NCBI GenBank assembly: GCA_023459215.1
Contig: JAEWVF010000080.1
Coordinates: forward strand, 1 to 15,286
Direction of reading: 5' to 3'
Length of the DNA: 15,286 bases
DNA from: Chloroflexota bacterium
Lineage (GTDB): Bacteria > Chloroflexota > Anaerolineae > Anaerolineales > Villigracilaceae
This document shows positions 1 to 7,872 of the stretch, in pieces; the stretch's first letter is position 1, and every line of letters begins with the position of its first letter. The position numbers were made by a program, and so were the translations under genes. The notes under the pieces are model-generated. The model was not told where the DNA came from. It saw only the letters and a program-made list of their open reading frames with translations, and searched no databases.

Positions 1-21
1 AAATCCGCGCGCCCGTAGGGC

Positions 22-38
22 AGTCCGTCCAATCCGCG
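22..38 (+). repeat. short GC-rich dispersed repeat, copy 1
   Basis: The motif AGTCCGTCCAATCCGCG is matched at 15 of 17 positions by a second copy at 884-900, so the two copies flank the hydrolase gene at 161-850. Copy 1 runs into a related unit (TAATCCGTGTCC, 39-50), which gives a small imperfect tandem array. Such ATCCGCG/ATCCGTG units resemble intergenic dispersed repeats of some bacterial genomes, but only the two copies here can be seen. No gene is visible in 1-160. Confidence 0.4.
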
Positions 39-160
39 TAATCCGTGTCCAGATTTTGGGTTTTAAGCGCCCATTGAGCCAAGATTCCTGCTTTGCCAGA
101 CTCGTAAAAACGAACTCTAAAGTCAAGTAATCTGATGGAAGTCGTCGAAAGGAGATTCTT

Positions 161-850
161 ATGTCGCATAAGCTAACCTGGTACGGACACGCTACGCTTG
201 GCCTGCAAACCGAGCAGTTTAACCTGCTGATCGATCCGTTTTTCAGCGGTAACCCGGCCAGCCCGGTCAGCGCTGAGCAGGTCGCCGCTGATTTCATCCT
301 GGTAACACACGGTCACGGCGACCATGTCGGCGATTCGGTTGCCATTGCCGGGCGCACCGGGGCGACTGTCATTGCCAACGCCGAGATCAGCGGCTGGTTC
401 CGCAAGCAGGGGCTTGAAAAGGTTCACGCGCAGCATATCGGCGGCGGGTTCAAGCATCCCTTTGGCTACCTGAAACTGACCCAGGCTTTGCACGGTTCGG
501 CCTTGCCCGATGGTGCTTACGGCGGCAACCCGGCTGGGTTCTTGTTAACGCTCAACGACGGCAAGAAAATCTACTTTGCCGGCGATACCGGTTTGTTTGG
601 GGATATGAAATTGATTGGCGAGGAAGGTCTGGACCTGGCGGTTATCCCGATTGGCGATAACTACACCATGGGCCCGGCAGATGCCCTGCGGGCGGTGAAG
701 CTGCTTACCCCAAAGGTGGTCATCCCGATTCATTTCAGCACCTGGGGACTGATCAACCAGGATGCCGCCGATTGGGCCGCCAGGGTGCAGGCGGAGACCG
801 GCGCGCAGGCGGTGGTGCTCCAGCCCGGTCAATCCTGGACTTTGGCCTGA
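161..850 (+). CDS. UPF0173 family metal-dependent hydrolase (metallo-beta-lactamase fold)
   Basis: The 229-aa product is a cytosolic metallo-beta-lactamase-fold hydrolase of the UPF0173 (YtkL-like) family, whose physiological substrate is unknown. The metal-binding signature HGHGDH lies at residues 50-55, with further ligand candidates His111, Asp142 (in FAGDTG) and His191 (in IPIHFSTW). The family-typical segments LIDPFFSGNP (23-32) and PIGDNYTMGP (163-172) are present. Length is normal for the family, so it looks intact. The start is fixed by AAAGGAG at 148-154, seven bases before the ATG, and no signal peptide is seen. It appears monocistronic, between two short repeats. Family assignment is secure; the reaction is not known. 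Confidence 0.92.
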   Translation: MSHKLTWYGHATLGLQTEQFNLLIDPFFSGNPASPVSAEQVAADFILVTHGHGDHVGDSVAIAGRTGATVIANAEISGWFRKQGLEKVHAQHIGGGFKHPFGYLKLTQALHGSALPDGAYGGNPAGFLLTLNDGKKIYFAGDTGLFGDMKLIGEEGLDLAVIPIGDNYTMGPADALRAVKLLTPKVVIPIHFSTWGLINQDAADWAARVQAETGAQAVVLQPGQSWTLA

Positions 851-883
851 GTTGCGCTGCGTAACGGCGACCAGGCTGAGGGG

Positions 884-900
884 AGTCCGTCCGCTCCGCG
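884..900 (+). repeat. short GC-rich dispersed repeat, copy 2
   Basis: AGTCCGTCCGCTCCGCG differs from the copy at 22-38 at two positions. It sits 33 bases after the hydrolase stop codon. No clear intrinsic terminator is visible between that stop and the ferritin promoter. Confidence 0.35.
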
Positions 901-951
901 CTTCTATCCCGGATTTGATGATAGTCTTATCCATTGTTAACGAAATCCCTG

Positions 952-957
952 TATAAT
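952..957 (+). promoter_or_regulatory. candidate -10 box of the ferritin gene
   Basis: A consensus TATAAT lies 37 bases upstream of the ferritin ATG at 995. No good -35 hexamer is found at 16-18 bases; TTATCC at 927-932 with a 19-base spacer is the nearest. The spacing to the gene and its Shine-Dalgarno sequence makes this a plausible promoter. Confidence 0.5.
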
Positions 958-994
958 TTCATTGTTTGGATTAGACATTTCACAGGAGGAACAT

Positions 995-1489
995 ATGATT
1001 TCCAAAGTAATGCAAGCTGCGATCAATGAGCAAATTAACAAAGAGATGTTCTCTTCATATCTCTATCTTTCGATGGCCGCTTATTTCGAGGCCGAAAATC
1101 TGCCCGGTTTTGGCAATTGGCTGCGCATTCAGGCTGAAGAAGAAAATGAGCATGCCATGAAGTTCTACAACCACTTGCTGGAACGCGGCGGTAAAGTTGA
1201 ACTGAAGGCGATTGCTGCCCCGAAAACCAGTTGGGGTTCGGCGATGGAAGCCGTCAGCGAAGTCCTGACCCACGAGCAGCACGTCACCAAGTCGATCCAT
1301 GATTTGTACGAAGTTGCCTTGCAGGAAAAGGATTACGCCGCCCAGGTGATGCTGCACTGGTTCATCGCTGAACAGGTCGAAGAAGAGGCCAACGCCTCCG
1401 CCATTCTGGATAACATGAAGCGTATCGAGGCCCACGACACTGCGATCCTGATGCTCGATCACCGTCTTGGGAAACGCAAGGAAGATTAA
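995..1489 (+). CDS. ftnA: ferritin (non-heme, FtnA type)
   Basis: The 164-aa product is an iron-storage ferritin, expected to form a 24-subunit cytosolic shell that oxidises Fe(II) and stores Fe(III). Numbered from the ATG at 995, the residues match the di-iron ferroxidase ligands of E. coli FtnA one for one: Glu17, Glu50, His53, Glu94, Gln127 and Glu130. No haem-ligand Met of the bacterioferritin type is evident, which favours FtnA over Bfr. An in-frame ATG at 962 would add 11 residues, but AGGAGGA at 984-990 sits immediately before the ATG at 995, and 962 falls about five bases after the -10 box, so 995 is chosen. The gene has its own terminator. No Fur box was recognised. Confidence 0.95.
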   Translation: MISKVMQAAINEQINKEMFSSYLYLSMAAYFEAENLPGFGNWLRIQAEEENEHAMKFYNHLLERGGKVELKAIAAPKTSWGSAMEAVSEVLTHEQHVTKSIHDLYEVALQEKDYAAQVMLHWFIAEQVEEEANASAILDNMKRIEAHDTAILMLDHRLGKRKED

Positions 1490-1505
1490 TCAATTAACGT
1501 TGTTT

Positions 1506-1534
1506 AAAAGGCGGCCCAGCGGGCCGCCTTTTTT
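1506..1534 (+). terminator. intrinsic terminator after ferritin
   Basis: A perfect 10-bp GC-rich stem (1508-1517 with 1521-1530) encloses the loop AGC and runs into a T tract at 1529-1534, seventeen bases after the ferritin stop. The A-rich 5' side means it could also work on the other strand, but no gene ends there. Confidence 0.93.
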
Positions 1535-1546
1535 ATCTGGATGTCG

Positions 1547-1552
1547 TATAAT
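1547..1552 (+). promoter_or_regulatory. candidate -10 box of the metallophosphoesterase gene
   Basis: A consensus TATAAT lies 30 bases upstream of the ATG at 1583 and just after the ferritin terminator. The -35 position would fall in the terminator stem and shows no consensus. Confidence 0.45.
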
Positions 1553-1582
1553 ATTTTTATTCTTGTTTAGACAGGAGGCCCT

Positions 1583-2950
1583 ATGCTCGTTATCATCAGT
1601 GATTTACATTTGGGCGATGGCACCTGCGGTAAATCCATTTCGCCCAGCGCCTTTCATCTCTTTGGCGGACGCTTGCGCGAGCTGGCGTACCAGGCCTCGT
1701 GGCGTCAGGACAATACCTACCGGCCTATTGAAAGTATTGATTTGGTGTTAATGGGCGACATTCTTGACCCTCAGCACTCAACTTTATGGCTGGATACCCA
1801 GCCGGGTGACCCGAACTACACGCGCCCGTGGACCGATTTTCGTGAGCCTGGATATGCCCAGAAGCTCCAGGAAGTGACCCGCGCTATTCTGAAGTACAAC
1901 AATGAAGGCCTGGGTATTTTCCGCGAATGCGCCAAAGGGCAACTGGTTTTCCTGCCGCCCGCTACCGCCCAGGGCAAACCCGATTACGAAACGGATGAGC
2001 GCTTTTATCCCAAGTTCCACATCCACTACATGGTTGGCAACCATGACTGGCACTACCATTTGCCCGGTCCGGCCTTTGATCAAATCCGAACCGAAGTAAT
2101 CGAAGCGATGGGCTTGAGCAACCCGCCCGACAATTTTCCGTGGGAGATTGAGGAGCTTGAGCCGCTCGAGGAACGTTTTGCCCTTTACCAGGCCTATGGG
2201 CGGCATGGTGATTTATACGATAAGTTCAATTACAACCCCGTGCTGGGCCGGGATTCGGCCACCCTGGGCGATATTTTTGCCATGGAGATGCTCAATCGTT
2301 ACCCAATCGAGGTTTCCCGCCAGTTTGGCAACGAGCTATCTCCTGCCCTGGTCGACAGCCTGCGCAAGCTGACCAATATCCGCCCGGCCCTGGCAACCCC
2401 GCTCTGGATCAGCGGCCAGATCAAACAACATGCCAAAACCCATGCAATGGAATCCCAACTCAAAAAGATTTGGGATGGGATGGGCCAGGAATTTTTGGCG
2501 CTCGATTTTGTGCGCCAGGCAGACAAGGCTTTCCAATTCGATATGGTCGATGCCTTGCAGCTTGTATTAGGGATCTCAAAGCGGACTTCGTTCAGGCGCA
2601 TCAACGATGTGGTTGTGTGGGTGCGTGAAAAAATGTGGGGCGGGCAGATTTCTTATACAAAACATGCCCTGGCCGAACCCGTTTTCCAGAAGGGCAGCGC
2701 GCGGTTTATTGCTTATGGTCATACCCATCATCATGAGATTGTCCCGCTCGATAGCGATGGCCTTCCCCCGACAACCTCTTACCAGATTTACATGAATTCG
2801 GGCAGTTGGCATTCCTACTACACCCTGACGGCCAAAAATCCCAAGGATCAGAAATTTGTTCCCTACCAGATGCTTTCTTACCTGATCTTCTACCGTGATG
2901 ACCAGCGCGGCGGACGCCATTTCGAAGCCTGGTCGGGAGCGTTTGCGTAA
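1583..2950 (+). CDS. calcineurin-like metallophosphoesterase, large form
   Basis: The 455-aa product belongs to the calcineurin-like phosphoesterase superfamily, dinuclear-metal hydrolases of phosphomono- or diesters. All hallmark blocks are visible in order: SDLHLGD (Asp7, His9), MGDILD (Asp59), GNHD (Asn153, His154, Asp155) and YGHTHHH (His380 and His382). It is much longer than small family members because about 225 residues lie between GNHD and the last His block. That stretch is mostly helical in appearance and could be a substrate-binding insertion. There is no signal peptide, so it is probably cytosolic. The start is supported by AGGAGG at 1573-1578. It is monocistronic between two terminators, so context does not indicate the substrate. 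Confidence 0.88.
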   Translation: MLVIISDLHLGDGTCGKSISPSAFHLFGGRLRELAYQASWRQDNTYRPIESIDLVLMGDILDPQHSTLWLDTQPGDPNYTRPWTDFREPGYAQKLQEVTRAILKYNNEGLGIFRECAKGQLVFLPPATAQGKPDYETDERFYPKFHIHYMVGNHDWHYHLPGPAFDQIRTEVIEAMGLSNPPDNFPWEIEELEPLEERFALYQAYGRHGDLYDKFNYNPVLGRDSATLGDIFAMEMLNRYPIEVSRQFGNELSPALVDSLRKLTNIRPALATPLWISGQIKQHAKTHAMESQLKKIWDGMGQEFLALDFVRQADKAFQFDMVDALQLVLGISKRTSFRRINDVVVWVREKMWGGQISYTKHALAEPVFQKGSARFIAYGHTHHHEIVPLDSDGLPPTTSYQIYMNSGSWHSYYTLTAKNPKDQKFVPYQMLSYLIFYRDDQRGGRHFEAWSGAFA

Positions 2951-2970
2951 ACCCGCTGCCTTAAAAGCGA

Positions 2971-2999
2971 AGACGCAGGATTTTCTCCTGCGTCTTTTT
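2971..2999 (+). terminator. terminator between convergent genes
   Basis: AGACGCAGGA (2971-2980) pairs with 2986-2995 around the loop TTTTC and is followed by T residues to 2999. It ends the phosphoesterase transcript. On the minus strand the stem is followed by CGCTTTT, so it can also serve the histidine kinase gene that ends at 3022. Confidence 0.9.
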
Positions 3000-3021
3000 G
3001 TTTGCCAGAAAAACGATTTGC

Positions 3022-6000
3022 TCAACTCTTCTGAAGCGGAATTCGAATGAAGAAGGTGCTGCCGGGCAGGTTGGCCTCATCGCAAGCCGGGCTTTCCACC
3101 CAGATGCGGCCCTGATGGGCTTTGATAATACCCGCCGCAATCGCTAATCCCAATCCCGGTCCGCCGCCTTTGAAGGTGGTCCGCCCTGAGGAGTGCAATT
3201 CCACTTTGCCGAGTTGGTACAGTTTTTCGAAGATCACCTTGTGGTTGGCCGGATCGATGCCGATGCCGGTATCCTTGACTGAAATTTCGATGCACTCGCC
3301 CATGCGTTCATCGCTCAATGGCTGGGCGTCGATGGTGATCGAGCCGCCATCCGGTGTAAATTTGATGGCGTTGACGATAACATTGTCGAGCGCCTTCTGT
3401 AAAAGCTGTGAATCGGCCATGAAGTAGGGCGCAGAGCGGATCGACTCTTCCAGGATCAGGGTCATTTTGCGCCGCTCGAGGTCTTCGCGGTAATCGTTTT
3501 GGATTTGGGTCAGGATTGGCGCGACAGCCGTTTTCTCGAAATGCGGTTGCAGCGTCTGGCTGTCCAGTTTGACCACATCGAGCATACTGTTGACCACCTG
3601 GTGCAGGCGGTCGGTGCCTTTCAAAACCCCATCGACAGCCTGTACCAACATCTCCTGGCCTTGGATGGCCGGGACGCCGCGCAGCATGGTCAGGTATCCC
3701 TTCATCACGGTCAGCGGGGTGCGCAGTTCATGCGCCGCCACCTGGATGAAGGAGGTTTTATTTTTATCCAATTTTTCCAGGTGTATGTAGGCGTTGTTAA
3801 GTTCTTCAACGCGTTGTGAAACCATGCGTTCCATGAGTTCGTTGAACTTGTTCAACTCGTCGTACAGGCGCGCATTTTCAAGCGCGATGGCGGCCTGCAT
3901 ACCAAAGGTGGTTACCAGCAGTAAATCGTCTTTGCTGAACGCGCTGGCTTCCTCGCGGGTGACCGAAAGCATACCGATTACCCTGTTTTTCGAATAAAGC
4001 GGCACACCCATCCAGGAATGATGCAGCGGCAGCCATTCCACCTGCTGCCAGCCGGGGTCCTGGCTGACATCGTCGATGAGCAGGGCCTCGCCCGAGCGGG
4101 CGATTTGCGAATAAACGCCCTCATCGTCAATTTCCATATGCAGGTCATCCACTTCGGGGCTGGGCGGAAAGCCGCGGTGGGCCATCATGCGGGTTGTGCC
4201 GCCCGGTTCCTCCAGGAAAAGCGCGCCGCGTCCGTAAGGGATGACTTGCGCCAACTGTTCCAGGATTTGCTGGGGGACTTCCTCCACTTTCAACAGGGTC
4301 GACAGGTGGCGCGACGATTTTGCCAGCGCCTCGGCCTGTTGGCGGCGCGATTGTTCGGTTCCATACAACTTGGCCAACTCGGTAGCGGTTTGCTCGGCAA
4401 TATCCTTGGCGATGGCCAGTTCCCCGGCGCGTTGTTTCGATTCTTCGAGCAGGCGTTCCACCTGGCGCTGGGCTTGTTCGCGCTGCTCGCCCAGCATCGT
4501 GCGCAGGAGCGCGCTCGAGATCAGGTTTCGCACCCGCGTGTACACTTCCCAGTCCGAAGGCCCGAATTCCATCCAGATGAATCCGAAACGATTCTTGGCG
4601 AGGGAAAGCGGCATGACCACTGCGGTGTAGCGCCGGTCTTTGGGTGTGATCTCGGGAATCAGGCGACCCGTGGGCAGGGCCTCCTGTTCATGGGGCATTT
4701 GCAAACCCGCCTCGTCATACTTCATCAACAGGTGATAGCTTTTGGACGGCGGCAGGGCGACCGGTTGTGGCCGGGCTGAATCGTGGTAAAGCAGCATGTA
4801 AAAGTGGTCGATGCCCATTTGCGGGAAGTGCTGCTGGACCGCTTCGCCGATTCCGGCCATGCTCATGGCGGGCGCCATCGAAAAACTGAATCCTTGCAGA
4901 ATTTCTTCCTGTTGTTCCAGTTTCAATCGGTTGAAGGCCTGGGCGCGCTGCGAGAGTTCCCCAACCAGCATGCGCGCCTGCTGGAATAAATTTTCAGCTT
5001 TGAGGGTGGCTTTTGCTTCGCTGATGCCAGCCAGCGCGTGCCGGCGCAAGGTGGAGACAACGTTATGCCAGGCGGTCGCCTCCTGGTCTGCTTCCTGCAA
5101 AATTGTTACCAGGGATTGGATTGCCCGCAGGAAATCCTCGTTTTTTGTATCGTCGCGCAGGGATGCCAGTAACGAGTCCCAGGCGTGGCCACAAGACTCG
5201 CGATATTCCTTGGCAAGAGGGGCGCTCTCTGAAATTTTCCCGGCCCCAACCAGGGCGCGGATGGCTGCGTCGCGCTTGTCTTCAAGGTGACCAGTGCGGG
5301 CCACTTCCTGCTGACTTACTGCGGCCGTGGTCACGCTTTCGGGCAGACAGCCGCACGACCAGCGCACCACCAACTCGGTCGGAATGCTGACCTTCGGCTG
5401 GCGCGGCTGGCCGTTCATCGCTTCCGTCAGAATTTCGACCGCGTGCAGACCCATATCGTAGAACGATTGGTGAACGGTGGTTAACGGCACCCCCAGCGAC
5501 TGCGCCTCGCGGACATCATCAAACCCGGTGACGGCCACATCGGCTGGGACGCTGATCCCACGCTGCTGCAAGGCCTCCATCGCGCCGAAAGCCATGCGGT
5601 CATTGGCTGCAACGATGGCATCCGGCTTGAGTTTGCGCTCATCGAACAATGTCCGGATGGCTGCGCGACCGCTTTGAACAGTGAAATCGCCGTCTGTAAC
5701 CAGCTTTTCATCAAACTTTATGCCGTGAGTCTTGAGTTCTTCGCGATAGGCATGAAAACGCTGGTCTGAATCGACCTGGTCTTTGATGCCGCGGATGAAA
5801 GCCAATTTTTTGTAGCCGTGTACTTCCAACAGGTGGCGGACAATCGCCCGCATCCCACCGATGTTATCGGAAAGCAGGTTGGTGGCGTTTTCGACATCGA
5901 TGGCGTTGACGACCACCGGCAAACTGGCGTAGTGTTCGTAGAATGTTTTTAAGTCTTTGGGCTTGACGCCGTGGGCAACATCCGCAGCCATGATGATGCC

Positions 6001-6228
6001 GTCGATGCGGTCGGGCTTTGCCAGGTCATATAAACCATAGGATGCAGTAAATTCCCCCGGTGTGATCAAGGCGGAAGGCTGTCCGCCGACAAAAATGACC
6101 AGGTTCAAGTCGTTTCTCTCGGCTGCGTGCGAGATTCCCGACATGAAATCCTGGCCCCAGACCCGGCTTACCTGGGCGGTAAAAACTCCAATAGTTTTGC
6201 GAGAGGTTGCCTTGTCTGATTTTTTCAT
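3022..6228 (-). CDS. soluble sensor histidine kinase with LacI-type ligand-binding domain and GAF domain
   Basis: The 1068-aa product has, from the N terminus, a LacI/periplasmic-binding-protein type I domain (about 11-290, from KTIGVFTAQV through TGFDDVREAQ to WSCGCLPE). A helical and GAF-like middle region follows (about 300-575), then a coiled coil rich in Glu, Gln and Arg, a second GAF domain (about 650-800), a HisKA domain with AAHELRTPL (His833), and HATPase_c with an N box (Asn953), DTGIGID (Asp986) and GGPGLGLAI. No DNA-binding helix-turn-helix precedes the LacI-like domain. No membrane segment or signal peptide is seen, so ligand sensing should be cytosolic. ATG 6228 is preferred over the upstream GTG 6270 because the GTG lies inside the promoter. 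No response regulator is encoded nearby, so the partner is elsewhere. Ligand unknown, sugar likely. Confidence 0.9.
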   Translation of the reverse strand: MKKSDKATSRKTIGVFTAQVSRVWGQDFMSGISHAAERNDLNLVIFVGGQPSALITPGEFTASYGLYDLAKPDRIDGIIMAADVAHGVKPKDLKTFYEHYASLPVVVNAIDVENATNLLSDNIGGMRAIVRHLLEVHGYKKLAFIRGIKDQVDSDQRFHAYREELKTHGIKFDEKLVTDGDFTVQSGRAAIRTLFDERKLKPDAIVAANDRMAFGAMEALQQRGISVPADVAVTGFDDVREAQSLGVPLTTVHQSFYDMGLHAVEILTEAMNGQPRQPKVSIPTELVVRWSCGCLPESVTTAAVSQQEVARTGHLEDKRDAAIRALVGAGKISESAPLAKEYRESCGHAWDSLLASLRDDTKNEDFLRAIQSLVTILQEADQEATAWHNVVSTLRRHALAGISEAKATLKAENLFQQARMLVGELSQRAQAFNRLKLEQQEEILQGFSFSMAPAMSMAGIGEAVQQHFPQMGIDHFYMLLYHDSARPQPVALPPSKSYHLLMKYDEAGLQMPHEQEALPTGRLIPEITPKDRRYTAVVMPLSLAKNRFGFIWMEFGPSDWEVYTRVRNLISSALLRTMLGEQREQAQRQVERLLEESKQRAGELAIAKDIAEQTATELAKLYGTEQSRRQQAEALAKSSRHLSTLLKVEEVPQQILEQLAQVIPYGRGALFLEEPGGTTRMMAHRGFPPSPEVDDLHMEIDDEGVYSQIARSGEALLIDDVSQDPGWQQVEWLPLHHSWMGVPLYSKNRVIGMLSVTREEASAFSKDDLLLVTTFGMQAAIALENARLYDELNKFNELMERMVSQRVEELNNAYIHLEKLDKNKTSFIQVAAHELRTPLTVMKGYLTMLRGVPAIQGQEMLVQAVDGVLKGTDRLHQVVNSMLDVVKLDSQTLQPHFEKTAVAPILTQIQNDYREDLERRKMTLILEESIRSAPYFMADSQLLQKALDNVIVNAIKFTPDGGSITIDAQPLSDERMGECIEISVKDTGIGIDPANHKVIFEKLYQLGKVELHSSGRTTFKGGGPGLGLAIAAGIIKAHQGRIWVESPACDEANLPGSTFFIRIPLQKS

Positions 6229-6258
6229 TCGGCTTTGTCCCTTGCTGGTCTTTGTTCG

Positions 6259-6264
6259 ATTATA
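6259..6264 (-). promoter_or_regulatory. candidate -10 box of the histidine kinase gene
   Basis: TATAAT on the minus strand (6264 to 6259) lies 30 bases before the kinase ATG at 6228, with AAGGGA acting as a weak ribosome binding site about nine bases before the ATG. The -35 region at about 6282-6287 is poor, which would suit an activated or repressed promoter. Confidence 0.55.
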
Positions 6265-6268
6265 TACC

Positions 6269-6280
6269 ACCTTGCAAGGT
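6269..6280. promoter_or_regulatory. 12-bp perfect palindrome, operator-like
   Basis: ACCTTGCAAGGT is a perfect 12-bp palindrome centred 10-11 bases upstream of the -10 box, in the -35/-10 spacer of the kinase promoter. A protein bound here would block RNA polymerase. The CpG-free centre TTGCAA differs from the usual LacI/GalR centre (CG), so the bound protein is unknown. Confidence 0.45.
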
Positions 6281-6297
6281 CTGGAATAGTAAAAGCG

Positions 6298-6969
6298 TTA
6301 AAAGTTGGAACCTTTCAGGAGCACGCCCGCGATGATGGCCATCTGGCCGAGATGATAAGCAATCATATAGCCCACCCGGCGGGTGCGCAGCGGATGAACA
6401 AATTTGTTCCAGGCCAGCAATGAATCGGAGGTGGCGAACAGGGCAGCGCCGCCAGCTACCAGCAGCGCCGCGGTCAACGGCCATTCCGGGCGGAACAGGG
6501 TTGCGAAGCCCGAGAGAAACATCAGGCTTAAAATCACCATATAGGCCTGGACCGGCTTGCGTAAGCGGCGCAGGCCCTTTTCAACCAGCCCTGCCCGGAT
6601 GCGGCGATAAAGCCAGTTGGCCGGGACGATCACCAGAACCGCCAACGCAATCACCGGCAGGCTGATGTGCGGAAAGGGGATATTGAAGCCGATGATATAA
6701 CCGATGTGCGCCAGCACGAACAGGAGCAGTCCCAGCACAAACCGGCTGGGAAAGAGTAACAATAAATCCCCGGCCATCGAGAAAAGGATGGCGGCAACAA
6801 AGAACCATCCACTGCTGGCAAAATCGGGGCTGCCGGATAGGTACGCAACCAGGAGCGCGGCCACCACTGCCGGTTTAAAGAAAAATTCAGCCTTGTACCA
6901 GTGTTTGTAAACGGTGATCCAGTGAACGATGGCCAGGAGCAAGGTCAGGCCGAACAGCGCGAGGGTCAT
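6298..6969 (-). CDS. YhhN/TMEM86-family membrane protein, putative lysoplasmalogenase
   Basis: The 223-aa product is a very hydrophobic inner-membrane protein with about eight predicted transmembrane helices. It has the family pattern of conserved polar residues inside helices: SMAGDLLLL, the FATSDSLLAWNKF block near the C terminus, and YMIAYHLGQMAII at the end. Vertebrate TMEM86 and some bacterial YhhN proteins cleave the vinyl-ether bond of lysoplasmalogen; whether this one does is inferred from family only. The start codon overlaps the era stop as ATGA (6969-6966), so translation is coupled to era. No terminator was seen between its stop and the kinase promoter, so readthrough into the kinase gene is possible. 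Confidence 0.82.
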   Translation of the reverse strand: MTLALFGLTLLLAIVHWITVYKHWYKAEFFFKPAVVAALLVAYLSGSPDFASSGWFFVAAILFSMAGDLLLLFPSRFVLGLLLFVLAHIGYIIGFNIPFPHISLPVIALAVLVIVPANWLYRRIRAGLVEKGLRRLRKPVQAYMVILSLMFLSGFATLFRPEWPLTAALLVAGGAALFATSDSLLAWNKFVHPLRTRRVGYMIAYHLGQMAIIAGVLLKGSNF

Positions 6970-7871
6970 CGGCGTTTTTTCTTATCGAGTTTGAATCCAA
7001 AATGACGCAGAGCTTCTTCATCGTCGCGCCAGTCTTTCATTACTTTGACGCGCAGTTCGGTATGGACTTTGCGCCCGCTCATGGCTTCGATTTCTTTGCG
7101 GGCATGGATGCCGATTTTTTTGAGCATGTTGCCGCTCTCGCCGATGACGATGCCTTTTTGCGAATCGCGCTCGACGAAAATGGTGGCGGCAATGTAAGCC
7201 CCGGCATCCCCGCGTTCGGTGAACTCGTCGATGCGGATGTGGACGCCATGCGGAATCTCGTCCCGCAGGTTAGCCAGGCAGGCCTCGCGGATCAGTTCGG
7301 CGGCGATATCGCGTTCGTAATAGTCGGTGACTTGCTCGGGATCGTAATCGGGGTCGCGCTCCGATAGATGGGCGGAGAGGGCTTCGAGCAGGGCATCCAG
7401 ACCCATGGATTGAACCGCTGATACGGGGATGACCGGTGCGTTCGTGACCAGCTCCTGATACGGCGCGGTTTTGGCAGATAACGCTTCGGGTGGAACCAGG
7501 TCGAGTTTATTGGCGGCCACGACCAGGGGCGCGCGCCGCTTGAGCTGCGCCAGATACGCGGCGATGCGCCGGTCGTCCTCGGTCGGCTCATCTGCGACGG
7601 AAACCATCCACAAAATCGCATCGACATGCTCTAGGGCGGCTTCGGCCTGCTGGTTGAGAATTTCACCCAGTTTGTGGCGCGGCTGGTGGATGCCGGGGGT
7701 GTCGACAAAGGCGATTTGAATCTCGCCGCGGGTCAGGATGCCAAGCTGCTGGCGGCGGGTGGTCTGCGGTTTGGGCGAAACGGCGGCGACTTTTTGCCCG
7801 AGCAGGGCGTTAATCAGGGTTGATTTGCCCACGTTGGGGCGGCCAATGACGGCGACGTAACCAGATTTCAT
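6966..7871 (-). CDS. era: GTPase Era
   Basis: The 301-aa product is the ribosome-assembly GTPase Era, which binds 16S rRNA near its 3' end and helps 30S subunit maturation. GTPase motifs are complete: G1 GRPNVGKST (residues 11-19), G3 DTPGIH, G4 NKLD and G5 VSA. The C-terminal KH domain is seen from HGVHIRIDEF to the GESGNMLKKIG loop and the RKVHTELRVKV strand. Length is typical. The start is supported by GGAG about eight bases upstream (minus strand, inside the end of the preceding gene). It is the middle gene of a tight operon: a 1-nt gap from the phosphodiesterase upstream and a 4-nt overlap with yhhN downstream. Confidence 0.97.
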   Translation of the reverse strand: MKSGYVAVIGRPNVGKSTLINALLGQKVAAVSPKPQTTRRQQLGILTRGEIQIAFVDTPGIHQPRHKLGEILNQQAEAALEHVDAILWMVSVADEPTEDDRRIAAYLAQLKRRAPLVVAANKLDLVPPEALSAKTAPYQELVTNAPVIPVSAVQSMGLDALLEALSAHLSERDPDYDPEQVTDYYERDIAAELIREACLANLRDEIPHGVHIRIDEFTERGDAGAYIAATIFVERDSQKGIVIGESGNMLKKIGIHARKEIEAMSGRKVHTELRVKVMKDWRDDEEALRHFGFKLDKKKRR

Positions 7872-7872
7872 C

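Noticed and set aside
1..160. CRISPR-like or tandem repeat array at the left edge
   Set aside because: The ATCCG units are too short, irregular and without spacers; only a short dispersed repeat is supported.
962..994. N-terminal extension of the ferritin from ATG 962
   Set aside because: It lies about five bases after the -10 box without a ribosome binding site, while ATG 995 has AGGAGGA directly upstream and gives exact FtnA ligand numbering.
4018..4779. 253-codon plus-strand open frame opposite the histidine kinase gene
   Set aside because: It is antisense to a well-supported multi-domain kinase, has no ribosome binding site and its translation has low-complexity Leu/Arg/Gln/His content typical of shadow frames in GC-rich genes.
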